A stretch of 64,000 nt of DNA from Romanomermis culicivorax (Eukaryota; Nematoda; Enoplea; Mermithida; Mermithidae). The stretch is from the NCBI GenBank assembly GCA_963922205.1, contig CAWUHX010000070.1, positions 558,001-622,000 on the forward strand, in the 5' to 3' direction. Below the pieces are notes generated by a model. The model searched no databases, was not told the DNA's origin, and saw only the letters and a list, made by a program, of their open reading frames with translations. Positions 1 to 10,415 of this stretch are shown here, piece after piece (positions within the stretch are counted from its first letter, which is position 1; each line of letters starts with the position of its first letter). Made by a program: the position numbers and the translations under genes.

Positions 1-1494
1 GCGCTCGCGTAGGGGTTGGTCGGCGGCTACGCGTTCGGTCCAAAGATCTTCAACTTCGTGAGGGAGCGGCGGCAAGTTGGGGTCGTTGTAAGGCATACGA
101 TCGCGGACGGCCAACTTGTATATTGGTGAAAGCGGAAAGTTGAGCAGCTCGATGATTCGATGGATGATATTGCTTTTCATGGCCGACGTGACGGCTGCTT
201 GAAGACGTTTGGGATCATCGAACACCGATTGGGGTTTTAGAGCCGGGTCTTCGTCATCGGAGACGTCTGGTGACTTGTTCCATTCGTCCTTCTGTTTCTT
301 TTTCTTCTTTTTCGGCACTTTCGGAACGGGGAGAAGCTTCGGGTGAGTTGTTTGCGTCAAGGGTTTGACGTCCCGGAAGCCGTTGGGAACCGTTCCTAAA
401 CAGAAAGACCGACCGTGGTCGGACGATGTGCAATCATACATAAAAAATTTATAAGCCGAAAGAACTTCATCTCGCATGATTGCAGGCAAGGCCACTTGCG
501 ATGTCGTCGGGTATATCCGGTTGGCGTAGTCGGGAGGTAGGACATCCGACAGCGCGACGTTGTGAAAGGTGGCGATGACGTACTCGGCTAGATGGTCGAT
601 TTCGGCGGCGTCCAACGAGTCGTGGGGAAACAACGCGGGCGCGTTGTAGACCTCGGGGATGAAGCCGTAACGACCAAATGCCAAGAACAATAGCAGCGGA
701 TAATAGGCGTCGAGAGCCGCGTATGCCAGGACGTCGGATTGTAGGAACGACGTTGTTGGATTGTTGAAAAAGCGGAGAGCGTGGGGAAAGCGTAAAGTGA
801 GCTTTGACACGTCTAGCGCCCACATTGCAGAAACTGTGGCTTTGAGCGTGCGTTTTTCCGGAAGGAAACCGATTCGTCGTGCCAACTCGTACAATGACGG
901 GGATATGTCGATGTTGCGAATAACGCGATACGCGTCGAAGTGGATTGCTTTTACGACGGGGTCTTTGTTTTTCTTTTGCCGGTCGGTTCGAAATTGAGTG
1001 CCCAGAAGCGCGTAGATTCCCGCCCAGTCGTCGGCTCCATCGAAAGAGACTACGATGGTGTGGTCGCTGTCGACTAGGGCGAAAAGCGCGGTCCAGTCTT
1101 CTGGGGTGGCGGTGAACGTTTCGAAGACGAACATCGTGCCATTCGGAAACGCGAGTTGAACGTAGCGGGGGTAACTAGATGCCGTGGGGTCGGCTGGCAT
1201 TTGAACGGTGCATTGAAATTGTTTGAAGTCGGCGGCTGAGATGGATTCGGTGTCGAAGCCGACCAGCATGTATCCACGGAAGTTTGGTGTGGGTTGGGCG
1301 GCCAAGGCCTGCCCCAAACTTCCGGGTGAAAGGAAAATCGGTGGCGGCAAGACGTTCGGGGGTCGCGCGTACATGGAAATGTACCACGACTCCAAATCGG
1401 CGAAGCGAGTTAGGCGTTTGACGTTGTTTTCTAAACAAGAGCGAATGCGATACTCATCAATGACACATGGGACACCACGTCGAATGAACGACAT
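1..1494 (-). CDS. TE-A ORF2: DEDDy 3'-5' exonuclease domain protein, 3' partial
   Basis: The reading frame is open from the ATG at 1494 to the window edge, about 498 codons, and is open further upstream to 1739. Numbering from that ATG, Exo I is FDTES (D81, E83), Exo II lies in FDGADDW (D155 or D156) and Exo III is YAALDAY (Y258, D262). This is the layout of RNase D/WRN/EXD-type exonucleases, which remove nucleotides from 3' ends of RNA or DNA. After the domain come a conserved RYGF block, a lysine-rich stretch at about residues 385-400 followed by acidic residues (NLS-like), and a helical region. TE-B carries the homologous ORF in the same place. Exact substrate is unknown. The domain call rests on motifs and on the alignment with TE-B, not on a database search. 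The true start may be the upstream exon or the ATG at 1569. Confidence 0.82.
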   Translation of the reverse strand, partial: MSFIRRGVPCVIDEYRIRSCLENNVKRLTRFADLESWYISMYARPPNVLPPPIFLSPGSLGQALAAQPTPNFRGYMLVGFDTESISAADFKQFQCTVQMPADPTASSYPRYVQLAFPNGTMFVFETFTATPEDWTALFALVDSDHTIVVSFDGADDWAGIYALLGTQFRTDRQKKNKDPVVKAIHFDAYRVIRNIDISPSLYELARRIGFLPEKRTLKATVSAMWALDVSKLTLRFPHALRFFNNPTTSFLQSDVLAYAALDAYYPLLLFLAFGRYGFIPEVYNAPALFPHDSLDAAEIDHLAEYVIATFHNVALSDVLPPDYANRIYPTTSQVALPAIMRDEVLSAYKFFMYDCTSSDHGRSFCLGTVPNGFRDVKPLTQTTHPKLLPVPKVPKKKKKKQKDEWNKSPDVSDDEDPALKPQSVFDDPKRLQAAVTSAMKSNIIHRIIELLNFPLSPIYKLAVRDRMPYNDPNLPPLPHEVEDLWTERVAADQPLRER

Positions 1495-1844
1495 GGGGTT
1501 TGAAGGATGATGTAAACATGAACGAAGAGGGAAGCGGTGTGGTGTTGTCAATTCGTTAGAAGTACACATGCTTTGAGGCGGCGTTGGCTTGGGCGGCGAT
1601 GTCACCTTGATGGGCGCACTTGGACAACTGGATCGGGCTACGATAGCGAGATAACGAGAGTTGTGGTATGCGGAAATCAAGGCAGCGGCCGGTTGTGGGC
1701 TGAGAAGGCCACAACTTGACGATGACGGGATCGCGGCGGCTGACCATGGAACTCTGACCCAAGACTACAGAGGGGGAGATACTCATGGGGTCCCAAGCAA
1801 AAGCATGCAAGTATAAGCAGCAAAAGCATAAAATGAGAAAATAC

Positions 1845-1983
1845 CGTCGCAGGCGAAACTTAAATCGTTCTGGTGGGGCTGCTGTTCGGCCCAGTGGACG
1901 TAACGTTCGTTGACGTTTATCGATTCGCGATACGGCGGAGGGTCGTCGGCCGTGGAGGATGATGCGGTCGACGGCGTCGTCAT
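1845..1983 (-). CDS. Probable first exon of TE-A ORF2 with PPPY motif
   Basis: An ATG at 1983 opens a 46-codon stretch rich in Thr/Ser/Pro, containing DDPPPYRES. A GT donor follows at 1844 (ACG|GTATTT). A CAG acceptor at 1742-1740 joins it in phase to the main ORF2 frame, which is otherwise blocked by a TAG just upstream. The predicted intron is 105 nt. The acceptor context TGGTCAG/CCGCCGCGA recurs in TE-F at 47064, which supports real use. PPPY is the classic ligand of NEDD4-type WW domains and a late-budding motif in retroviral Gag; whether it works that way here is inference. Alternative: ORF2 starts at an internal ATG and this exon is fortuitous. Confidence 0.5.
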
Positions 1984-2491
1984 TTTGAGAAAATAAAATT
2001 TTTGAGAGCGGCTTGAAAATGTGACTATTGCTGATGGAAGCGAAAGATGGAAATGAAATAATAAGAGAATGAGCCGCTGAAAGGTGAAGAAAGTGTAAAG
2101 TAGGAAAATGCAAACACTATCATTACGAAAAGCAACACAAACACCACTATGTTAATGGAGAGTAAAGTCAACCTTTCCCAATTAGTCTTATGAGAGTGAT
2201 AACGGCCAGGGTCGGGCGGAATTAAACCGAATGGCCTCGCGCCAAACAGAACCTAACATTAAAGAAGAAACCCCCTCCTATTGCGAAAGTATGGGGACCG
2301 GGGCAGGATGTAAAGTGACATTGTAAAGTCGGCTGAAGGCAAAAACGACGGATTGAGTGGAAGCGTGTTGAAACTGCCGTGCATCCTTGCTCGTTATCGA
2401 GGTCGCCATGATCTAAATTAAACAAACGTAAAGATTATTTACAACGCGGCGTGATGAGCGCCGTATCACAAAAGAAAAATTTCAAAGCGAA
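1984..2491 (-). other. TE-A spacer between pol and ORF2
   Basis: This is about 0.5 kb between the Gag-Pol stop and the proposed ORF2 exon 1. Several short ORFs on both strands overlap it but none resembles a known protein. It is a plausible location for subgenomic RNA signals. TE-B has an analogous 0.7 kb gap. Confidence 0.5.
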
Positions 2492-5400
2492 CTATTGCGG
2501 GCGAGAAGTGTGGGGCGTGCGGGGTCCACCTTCCTCGTTGTCAAATGCATTTTTTGCCGGTCGTGGGACGAACGGTTTTAGACGTGTGATGGAGACTGTC
2601 TGCGGGCGGCCGGGCGCGTCAAGAGAGTCGATGGTAACAACGTTTTCGGCTGCGCGGGAGGCGTCCGTAATGAGGAAAGGCCCGATGAAGTCGGGTTGAA
2701 TCTTGTTGGCTTTTCGCGTGTTTGTCAAAAGAACTAAGTCGTTGACGGCGAAGTCGCGTCTTCGAGCTTTGCGGTCAAAATATTCTTTGCTGGCGGCGGC
2801 TGCGGCATCGAGGTTAGTTTTGATCTTTTCGTGCATCTTGAGTTGGGCTTGCGTTAGAATGTGTTGATAAGCGTCGTAATTCAACGGCAAGGTGAGGCGG
2901 CGGGCGCAGTCATAGTCGAAGGTGATGCGCGGTTCATATCCTCGTAATAAACTGAACGGCGAATGGCGTGTGGCTGTATGCGGCGTAGCGTTGTAAGCGA
3001 ACACGGCGTATGGCAGGTAGCGCTCCCAGTTGTCTGGATCGTCGGCGGTATACTTTTTGAGTTGGGCGATCAATGTTTGATTGAAACGTTCGACCATTCC
3101 GTTGCACTGGGGGTGGTACGCCGTTGTTTTGACTTTTCGAATTTTGAGAAGTTCACAGATATCTTGCATGAGTTTCGACGTAAAGCATCCACCTTGATCG
3201 GAAAGGAGTACAAGTGGGCTACCGTGCGTGAGGACGACGTTGTTGATAAAACATTCCACTATTGTTGAGGCTTTTTGATCTGGTATCGGATGCGCGGACA
3301 CGAATTTTGTAAAGTAATCCTGAAAAACAATAATGTAGGGACGCTTCTCACCTACTGGCGAAATGTTGACGATGTCGGTTGCCACGATTTCGAATGGGTG
3401 TTTGGGTTGAATTGGCAACAAGGGCGGAGGCGGTGACGTGCGCGGCGTTGTTAGTTGACAAATTTTACAGGTTTTGATCCAATCCCGAACGTCCTCTTCC
3501 ATGCGGGGCCACCAAAAGTGAGCTTTAATGGCTGCTAGCGTCCGATTTGTCCCTTGATGATTCAAAAGTTTGGTGCCGTGGAATTGGTGAAGAGTTTGGT
3601 CGACCATGGAGGCGGGTACGACTAATTGCTTGACATCTTTGATTTGCCAGTATAAGAGTTGATCTTCGAGAAAGAAAATCGGCGGGTGTTTGGCGGCGTT
3701 ATCCGTTTTGAGAGAGGCGATGATTTTTGTTATGGCCGGGTCCGCGGCTTGCGCTTTCAAAACTTCTTCGTGAGCGGCGATCGTAATGACCTCGGTTGGT
3801 GGCGGTTCGTGATCGGCGTCTTTAGGCATTGAATTAGAGAGTGTGGGTGAACTGATGGTCTTTCTCGTCATTGCACGGGTGATGGCGTTGATTTCGGCGT
3901 CGACCTCCGTGGATAGTGAAGCCACTGCTGGGCGTATTTCCGGTACCGTTAGGTCGGCTTCCGTAGTTGCACCAGCAGGGTGAAAATTTTCACGGAAGAT
4001 CTTTGCGGTCAAGTTTTCTGCGTTCTGGATCGGGCATTTGTCGCGGTCATCTTTCCTAGACAGAAAATCGGCGCAAGCGTTATCCTTACCTTTAACATAT
4101 TCCACTTTGTAATCGTAATCTTGTAGGCTGATCGCGAAGTGCTGAAGTCGTGAATTGCGGTGTTTCTCGTCTTTGAGCCATTCGAGCGGTTTGTGATCGG
4201 TGCGGACGATAACTTTCTGGCCGTACACATAGTGGCGATACATCCGGAAGCCGTATACAATGGCGAGGCATTCACGCTCAGTTGTACTGTAGCGGGTTTC
4301 GGCATCGGTGAGTACGCGACTATTGTAGGCGATGACCCATTGATCTTTTTCGTTTTCTTGATACAAAATAGCTCCGATGGCGGTCGTACTAGCGTCGGTT
4401 TGAATAACGAATTGAGCTTTGCCGTCGTAGACGAGGTAGCGGAGAAATGGCGAAGACGTAAGGGCTGTCTTGATGCCTTTGAATGCGGCGTGGTGTTCAT
4501 CCGTGGCGAAATATTGGGCGTCTTTGCGTAAGAGTCCGTACAAAGGACTGGACAAGGTCGCCAAATTCGGGATGAATCGTTTGCACCATTGAACTAGGCC
4601 TAAAAAACTCTGCATACCTTTTTTAGTCTTCGGGAATTCGTATTCGGCGATCGCTTTGACTTTCTCGGGATCGGCGGCGATTCCGCGGGCGCTAAGAAGA
4701 TGTCCCAGGAATTTGACTTGCGGCGGCAGGAACTCGCATTTGTCTGGTCGAAGCATAAGGTTGGCGGCGCGGAGGGCGTCAAAAACGATTTGAAGGTGTT
4801 CCAAATGCTCTTCAAACGAGTTCGAGAAAATGATGATATCGTCGATGTAGACGAGGCAGATTTTCCAGATATACGGGCGGAGAATTCGTTCCATTAAGCG
4901 TTGAAACTCGGCGGGCGCGTTTTTCAAGCCGAAGGGCAAAACTTTGAATCGAAACAAACCTTCTTGACAAATGAAGGTTGTTTTATCGCGGGAGTCGACG
5001 TCAAGGGGTACTTGCCAATACCCAGCTTTGAGGTCGAGCGTGGTGAAGAATTTTGCGTGTCCCATTGTGTCCAGGTAGTCGTCAATGCGCGGGATTGGGA
5101 ATTTGTCGCTCGGCGTAACATCGTTGATGCCGCGGTAGTCAACAACGGGTCTCCATGAGCCGTCTTTTTTCTTTACCAAAAATAGCGGTGCGGCCCAGGG
5201 CGAGCGGGATGGTTCGATAAAATCGTTGTCGAGCATTTCTTGAATGTGGCGACGGACAATCGGTCTCTGTTCCATTGCGGCGCGGTAATAATGGCGGGAA
5301 ACTGGTTTTGCGGTGCCGGTGTCGATGCTGATGGTCAACTCGCTAGTTATGGTTGGTTTATCGCCGGGGAGGCTGAAAACATCGCGGTGCTGTCGGAGCA

Positions 5401-8400
5401 TCCTGAGGGCTCTTGCTTTTTGCGCGGTAGAAACGTACGTCTTTTCTGTCATTTTGTTCAGGGCGTATTCCAGCTTTTGTTGTGCGGTGTTGCCGGGGAA
5501 TGATTTGTCCAATGCGGCCAGCTCGTGGTCGGTTAAGTCGCGGTCGGCGGCAGCGGTTGCTATCTGACAATCGGCGTGGGTTTCGGAATACTCCAGCGTG
5601 TGCTTTGCCATCGCAATGAGTTGATTTGGGCGGAGTTTGATACTGTTCGGCGTATTGTTGATGAAAAGGAGCGGGCAATGGCCGTTGGTGATGTTGACCA
5701 CTGCGGTTTCGACCGGAAGCTCTGCGGCAACGTTATCCGTGGCGAGTGGTTGTACAATCACATCGGGCACTGTCGCCGATGTTGTGGGAAAAACGCTACT
5801 TTTGACCCATTGTTGGCAGTGCGGCGAGATCGAAACGGAAACTTGGGGGACGAGAAAAATCGGTTCGGCGAGCTCAGTAACCTCCAGCCGCCGAGGGGGC
5901 GGTTGGTGTGGACTAGGTTGAGCGTGCCGTATCGGTTGTTCAACTTCGATTTCTTCGGGTTGACTAAAAATATCAGATTTATCATCATAACAGCTTACCC
6001 GTTCGTCCTCTGGTATTTCTTCTAAAACGTTATCGTTAGCGGCGTTGAGAAATAATTCCGTTTGCGGGCGGATCGAGGCGATTACCTTGAGCGGCAGTTT
6101 AATGTCTTGAATTTCGATGTAATTGTCTTTGAAATTTAAAATGGCGTGGATATCGGGATGCGCGAGGAAGTCGGTTCCAATGATGAATTGATTGTTTCCG
6201 TCGTCGTCAAGGATTACGCATTTGATCATGTGCTCCCCGAAGGCGGATTCCATCGTGACAACTACCGGGCCGTGAGCGTTGACTACGGCGCCGTCGGCTA
6301 CTTTAATTTTTCCACAAACCGGGAGCTGAAGCGATTGCTTGTCGAAAGCGCGTTTGACCAAACCTGATGAGAGGACGGAACATTGGGCACCTGTATCGAT
6401 GAGCGCGTGTGCTTTGACGGCTCCAATTTTGATGGGGATTTGAAAGGCTCTCGTAGAAGCGTACTTGCGAACAAACGATTTGGAAGATGGCGTGAGATTA
6501 TCAATTTGACAAACGGACGAACGAATATGACAGGGATCTTGAAAGGCGCGGCCTGTTGCGTTCCAACGGACGATGCCGGGGCTGACAATCGGCGCGGCGG
6601 AAGCGATTTCTTTGGATGGAACAACCATATTGGCCGCGGACGTTGAATGATTGTTAACGCGTGTTTCGAGCGCAGGTACTGGCGCCGTGTTTGGTGCCGG
6701 AAGGGCGGGTAGGGTGATTTGCAATTCTGAAGATTGAGAACTAGCGCGCGATGAATCCGTCGGCGTTGTGACGTATGGGGCCGGTACCGCGTTGTAATGA
6801 ATATGTTGTTCCCACGGCGCCGGAAATTGATGGTTCGGGTAGACGGCGTAGGTATTCTGAACAAAATCATTTGGGCGTTGTATAGAGTTACCTTCATAGA
6901 AATGGTTTCGCGCGCCGCGGGCGTAGTTCGCTCCTCGTTGGGGCGGTCCTCCGCGGCGGGGTCGCCAATCCCGTTGTCCGCGGACGTCGTTTGAATTGTT
7001 TCGGAAATCTACTTGCCGTGGTTGGGCGGCGTAGTTTGGGCGATTTGGTTCAAGTCGGGCTGATTGTTGAGCGTTTTGCCGTTTGAGCCAGACGCAATCT
7101 TCAGTGTTGTGGGTGCGGGATTTGTGAGCGTCGCACCACAGACCTGCAGGTTGCGTCGTGCGTGCGCGGTCTCTGCTGGTGGATCGGTCGAAGCGGTTTG
7201 CGGACGGCTCTCTGTTCTGAGATGGATGGCGCGGGCTTTGTTGCCTATTGCTGGATATCGTTTCTTCAGGGCGTTGTCGAGATTTTCGTTCTTCATAGTC
7301 GCGGTTGTATCCTTGAATCAATTGTTCCAAAAGCATCTCCGTGCGCGGCGGTTGCGGCGGCAGTGGCTCAATTGCTTGTGGTTGGAAAGAGACGAATTTA
7401 GTGGGTTGCATCGCCGGGTTTTGCGTCCTGCGGTCCATTGAGGGAGAGCGCTCGCGGTAGCGATTTTGAGGACGGTCCATGCTGCGGCGGCGTTCGAAAC
7501 GGCGGTCAAATGGTTGCGGTGACTTCGGTGGTGGCGCATCTTGCTCGGCTTGATTTACCAGAATGGGTCGTTCCGCGGTTCCGATTTCGGCTTTAGTTGC
7601 GTTGAGGACACTACGGGCTTTGGCTACGGCGTCGGCCAGTTGTTGAACATTTGTAAAACCCTTTGCTTGTTCGCCAATTGTGAGTTGATAGAAAACAGGC
7701 ATTTTGGTCAAAAAGGTATCAATTACTTGTTTATGCCGGAAAGTTTGATCTTCATGCTGATACAATAGTTGTACATAAGTCATTACCTTACTCAGGAATG
7801 CGGCGGGTTCCTCTCCGGCTTCTGGCGTGATTGACGCAAGTTCGCGTTTAAGAGTCATTGGATTGCAATCGGGCGCCAACTGGAACATGAGCAAATGTTT
7901 GGCGTCTTCATACCGCGTCATATCTTGGATCATATCGCTCGGCGTATCGCGGGTAAGTCGGCGAAGGGCACTCATCTTTACGTGGTTGGAGGCGTCGTAG
8001 CCGAACTCATTTTCCAGTCGTATGAAGAAGCGTAACAGGCGTTTATTTGTTGCGGCGCCGTCGATGATCAGCGGGTGCATATTGTCAACGATTGTTTTGA
8101 TGCGGCTATCTTCCTCACGATGAGACGTGCGCGGCATGTCGTACCGAGGATGCGGGTGCTCATAATAATCCTCGGGTGGATAATCTGAGAAGCCAAATTG
8201 GTTTGCCGCGGGCGGTGGGCGTCTTTGAAGCGCGGAACGGTGTAAATCTTCATCGGCGCGCGTATTGCGGGCGAATTCGTTATTATATAGGGTATCCGTT
8301 GACGGTGCTTTTGGTTTTACTTGGTTTGGTAGCCTGCCAAAGACTGGAGCCGGTTCAGTTTCACGGAGAGTTTCGTTAGGGATATAAATATCTCTTGTTT

Positions 8401-9115
8401 CCTCGCCGTGAAACCGTGAGGACACCGGCGGCGGTCTTGGTGTAGGCGGATTACGCGCGTGCGTTGCGGCGGCGGTTGTGGAAATCAATTGTTGCATTTG
8501 TTCGGCGAGCGCGGCGAAACGCGCGTTAGTGGCTTTTGTTTGTTCTTGAATTTCGCGTTGAACGCGTAATTGCTGGGCTTGGAATTGATCGGAGACGGAG
8601 CCGATAATTTGATCGATGGTTTGTACTGTGGGGACATTGTTGGTTATACGCGCGGCGGCGGTGTTGAGTTGTTCCAGCGCGTCACGTGCTTCAATTCGAA
8701 AATTTTGGACTTCGTTGGCGTTTGCGATAGCGAGACTGCTGCGGTGATCGTTTACTGAAGCACGGGTGGCGGCTGGGGCTCGCGGTGGTTCAATATTGAC
8801 AAAGGATTCGGAAGAGTCGGTTCTGGCGACAATTTGGTCATCATTACTTCGAGCCGGCGCGGGCGGTGGCGGCATTTGCGATGGGGGCGGCGCGTTGGGG
8901 CGATTTTCGGCGGCGGCATGAAGGTTTTGGTTTACAAGCCGCGGAGTTTGGGAAATATTCGTCGCCGCAGTTGCGGGAATGAGCGGTGCTTGCGGCTGTG
9001 CCGTCCCGTCCAGCGCGGGAGTGCTGAAATTAGACAAGGGCGGGTTATGGGGCGGGAGGCTTACGGTGGGTACCGCTGTCGATTGCGTAATATTTGACGG
9101 TCGCGGCAACATCAT
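2492..9115 (-). CDS. gag-pol: TE-A Gag-Pol polyprotein, intact
   Basis: One frame of 2207 codons starts with ATGATG at 9115. The N-terminal third is Gag: a Pro/Ala-rich leader, a retrotransposon capsid-like helical region (about 340-520), Arg-rich stretches and a zinc knuckle of the CX2HX4HX4C type ([14 protein letters not shown], about 659-672). Then come a retropepsin with IDTGAQC (about 907), reverse transcriptase with YIDDIIIFS (about 1423), RNase H with TDHKPLEWL (about 1636), and integrase with an HHCC zinc finger (about 1840-1885) and the D, D, E triad (VATDIV about 1910, SDQGG about 1971, MVERF about 2005). A basic C-terminal tail follows with no chromodomain seen. Gag and Pol share one frame, so no frameshift is needed. 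All catalytic residues I can check are present, so this copy could be functional. Confidence 0.95.
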   Translation of the reverse strand: MMLPRPSNITQSTAVPTVSLPPHNPPLSNFSTPALDGTAQPQAPLIPATAATNISQTPRLVNQNLHAAAENRPNAPPPSQMPPPPAPARSNDDQIVARTDSSESFVNIEPPRAPAATRASVNDHRSSLAIANANEVQNFRIEARDALEQLNTAAARITNNVPTVQTIDQIIGSVSDQFQAQQLRVQREIQEQTKATNARFAALAEQMQQLISTTAAATHARNPPTPRPPPVSSRFHGEETRDIYIPNETLRETEPAPVFGRLPNQVKPKAPSTDTLYNNEFARNTRADEDLHRSALQRRPPPAANQFGFSDYPPEDYYEHPHPRYDMPRTSHREEDSRIKTIVDNMHPLIIDGAATNKRLLRFFIRLENEFGYDASNHVKMSALRRLTRDTPSDMIQDMTRYEDAKHLLMFQLAPDCNPMTLKRELASITPEAGEEPAAFLSKVMTYVQLLYQHEDQTFRHKQVIDTFLTKMPVFYQLTIGEQAKGFTNVQQLADAVAKARSVLNATKAEIGTAERPILVNQAEQDAPPPKSPQPFDRRFERRRSMDRPQNRYRERSPSMDRRTQNPAMQPTKFVSFQPQAIEPLPPQPPRTEMLLEQLIQGYNRDYEERKSRQRPEETISSNRQQSPRHPSQNREPSANRFDRSTSRDRARTTQPAGLWCDAHKSRTHNTEDCVWLKRQNAQQSARLEPNRPNYAAQPRQVDFRNNSNDVRGQRDWRPRRGGPPQRGANYARGARNHFYEGNSIQRPNDFVQNTYAVYPNHQFPAPWEQHIHYNAVPAPYVTTPTDSSRASSQSSELQITLPALPAPNTAPVPALETRVNNHSTSAANMVVPSKEIASAAPIVSPGIVRWNATGRAFQDPCHIRSSVCQIDNLTPSSKSFVRKYASTRAFQIPIKIGAVKAHALIDTGAQCSVLSSGLVKRAFDKQSLQLPVCGKIKVADGAVVNAHGPVVVTMESAFGEHMIKCVILDDDGNNQFIIGTDFLAHPDIHAILNFKDNYIEIQDIKLPLKVIASIRPQTELFLNAANDNVLEEIPEDERVSCYDDKSDIFSQPEEIEVEQPIRHAQPSPHQPPPRRLEVTELAEPIFLVPQVSVSISPHCQQWVKSSVFPTTSATVPDVIVQPLATDNVAAELPVETAVVNITNGHCPLLFINNTPNSIKLRPNQLIAMAKHTLEYSETHADCQIATAAADRDLTDHELAALDKSFPGNTAQQKLEYALNKMTEKTYVSTAQKARALRMLRQHRDVFSLPGDKPTITSELTISIDTGTAKPVSRHYYRAAMEQRPIVRRHIQEMLDNDFIEPSRSPWAAPLFLVKKKDGSWRPVVDYRGINDVTPSDKFPIPRIDDYLDTMGHAKFFTTLDLKAGYWQVPLDVDSRDKTTFICQEGLFRFKVLPFGLKNAPAEFQRLMERILRPYIWKICLVYIDDIIIFSNSFEEHLEHLQIVFDALRAANLMLRPDKCEFLPPQVKFLGHLLSARGIAADPEKVKAIAEYEFPKTKKGMQSFLGLVQWCKRFIPNLATLSSPLYGLLRKDAQYFATDEHHAAFKGIKTALTSSPFLRYLVYDGKAQFVIQTDASTTAIGAILYQENEKDQWVIAYNSRVLTDAETRYSTTERECLAIVYGFRMYRHYVYGQKVIVRTDHKPLEWLKDEKHRNSRLQHFAISLQDYDYKVEYVKGKDNACADFLSRKDDRDKCPIQNAENLTAKIFRENFHPAGATTEADLTVPEIRPAVASLSTEVDAEINAITRAMTRKTISSPTLSNSMPKDADHEPPPTEVITIAAHEEVLKAQAADPAITKIIASLKTDNAAKHPPIFFLEDQLLYWQIKDVKQLVVPASMVDQTLHQFHGTKLLNHQGTNRTLAAIKAHFWWPRMEEDVRDWIKTCKICQLTTPRTSPPPPLLPIQPKHPFEIVATDIVNISPVGEKRPYIIVFQDYFTKFVSAHPIPDQKASTIVECFINNVVLTHGSPLVLLSDQGGCFTSKLMQDICELLKIRKVKTTAYHPQCNGMVERFNQTLIAQLKKYTADDPDNWERYLPYAVFAYNATPHTATRHSPFSLLRGYEPRITFDYDCARRLTLPLNYDAYQHILTQAQLKMHEKIKTNLDAAAAASKEYFDRKARRRDFAVNDLVLLTNTRKANKIQPDFIGPFLITDASRAAENVVTIDSLDAPGRPQTVSITRLKPFVPRPAKNAFDNEEGGPRTPHTSRPQ

Positions 9116-9337
9116 CTAGTCAAAACTTAAGGCGCGGCGTGCGGCTGTGGCGGCGTTCGGAGAACTGGAGCGCGACAGAAATCGAGTGAAGTCCGGCGGT
9201 GTGTGGCTTACCGTTGGCATCTTTTTTCTCAAGGTATAATAACCTCGTTTGTACCCTTTGGCGCAGCTACGGCGGGGTCGAATTTTGAAGTCTTTGGAGT
9301 TTTCAGATGCAACGCAACAGCGGGGAGCGGCAACGTA
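9116..9337 (-). other. TE-A 5' leader
   Basis: This stretch lies between the primer-binding site and the Gag ATG. I see no ORF of note. It is expected to hold packaging and translation signals, but none can be identified by eye. Confidence 0.5.
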
Positions 9338-9355
9338 CAGTCCAAACGGTCACCA
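9338..9355 (-). promoter_or_regulatory. TE-A primer-binding site
   Basis: Four bases inside the LTR, the minus strand reads TGGTGACCGTTTGGAC. Starting with TGG, it would pair with a tRNA 3' end of the form GGTCACCA. TE-F has TGGTGAACGGTCTGGC in the same position and TE-D has TGGTGACCGTGCC. The tRNA species is not identified. Confidence 0.6.
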
Positions 9356-9359
9356 GTGT

Positions 9360-9951
9360 TGTATCTTGGTTTGTGTCGGGGCGGGAATGATGCGGCGTGA
9401 GCAGGATTGGGATTCCGAGGTTGCGTCCTTAATGTACGTGCGTCCCACGCCCACGTTTACCCGATTACCTAATTACTAGTACTTAAACCCCGACAATAAT
9501 TATCCCCAACAATTAAAGAAAACCTAGTTTCTTTAATTGTCTCCCTACTTTCTCACTAACTAAAAATGAAAGGGCTTTCCTACCTATTTATTACTATACA
9601 ATAAACGTACGAAAACTTACGTGACAAAACGCGACGGGCGAGGCGAAGAATAAAAATAACAATGATAAATCTACTCCCACGCACGGGCGAGCAAAGACGA
9701 AAAGGCGTGGTGGGAGGCAGCTAATACGTACTAGTGGTGGCCGGCGGGGCACACAACTAGTAGAGAAAATAAAAACACACGTAAAATATACGTAACGAAT
9801 AAGCGAAGAAAGAGACCAGCGCACGCGTACCGGCGTGCGCTACAGTAAGATGGCCACTGGTGGTCCGCGTTGCTCTCTCCACTTGCCACCTGCGGGCCTG
9901 TGACGCGTTTTGACAAAACAATAAAAAATCGGCGGAAAACACACTACAACA
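9360..9951 (-). repeat. TE-A 5' LTR (592 bp)
   Basis: In element orientation it begins TGTTGTAGTGTGTTTTCCGC at 9951 and ends in CA at 9360, next to the primer-binding site. The first 30 bases closely match the LTR start of TE-F, so the boundary is well supported. The partner 3' LTR is outside the window. Short ORFs across this stretch are fortuitous. Confidence 0.8.
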
Positions 9952-10271
9952 TTCAGCTTAGGCTGCGGATTAAGATATCCTGAAGTCCCTGTGGCTCTGT
10001 GCACAGGGACGAACCGAAGGATCTGCGAAGCAGGGAGGAGTCCGGCGTTTGTGTTCACGTATTTTGGCACTTTGCATATTTGTTTCCCATTTACTTTCAC
10101 TGTTGTATTCTACTACACTTTTCGTTTGCTCAAAATAATTATCTTCGTACATCAAGTCTCAGCTAACTGCAGTAGGATAGTAATTAGTACCCGGTTAGCA
10201 TCAGGGGCCGTACCAGATTGGATCTCTCAAGAACTGCCGGTAGGCAGCCGAGGGCATATGAGCACGCAATA
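9952..10271 (+). repeat. TE-B 5' LTR, distal part only
   Basis: This matches 22784-23102 with about 96% identity. It begins abruptly at the TE-A LTR edge, while the 3' copy continues about 512 bp further upstream. The missing part is therefore predicted to lie left of TE-A, beyond the window. LTR end is at the CA at 10267-10268 or a few bases later; TTCA at 9952-9955 is the candidate TE-A target duplication. Confidence 0.85.
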
Positions 10272-10277
10272 GGACAT

Positions 10278-10295
10278 TGGTGAATTGTACAGCTA
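10278..10295 (+). promoter_or_regulatory. TE-B primer-binding site
   Basis: TGGTGAATTGTACAGC lies about 7-10 bases inside the LTR, at the expected place. Its first six bases are the same as in TE-A, TE-D and TE-F. The remaining leader to 10415 shows no other feature. Confidence 0.5.
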
Positions 10296-10415
10296 CAAAG
10301 GTAAATTATGAAGAAATTAGCGAAACCAAAATTAGCTGTGCAGAAACAGCCGGGACAATGACCGAAAGTAACATTATCGCAAACGGAATTGACTAAAGAA
10401 GATCACGCCGAATGA

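Larger units (their letters stand above)
1..9951 (-). mobile_element. TE-A: Ty3/gypsy-type LTR retrotransposon with exonuclease ORF2 (left end outside window)
   Basis: Reading on the minus strand the parts are: 5' LTR (9951-9360), primer-binding site, a short leader, an uninterrupted Gag-Pol (9115-2492), a 0.5 kb spacer, and ORF2 (exon 1 at 1983-1845, main exon from 1739 running off the window edge). The 3' end of ORF2 and the 3' LTR lie beyond position 1. Gag-Pol has every expected domain in gypsy order and no internal stop in 2207 codons. The DNA is GC- and CpG-rich compared with the host flanks. The right LTR end abuts the interior of TE-B's LTR, so TE-A is a nested, younger insertion. Confidence 0.9.

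Noticed and set aside
1556..2113. 185-codon minus-strand ORF between pol and ORF2 of TE-A
   Set aside because: It overlaps the proposed exon 1, intron and ORF2 start in another frame and has no recognisable motif; likely chance.
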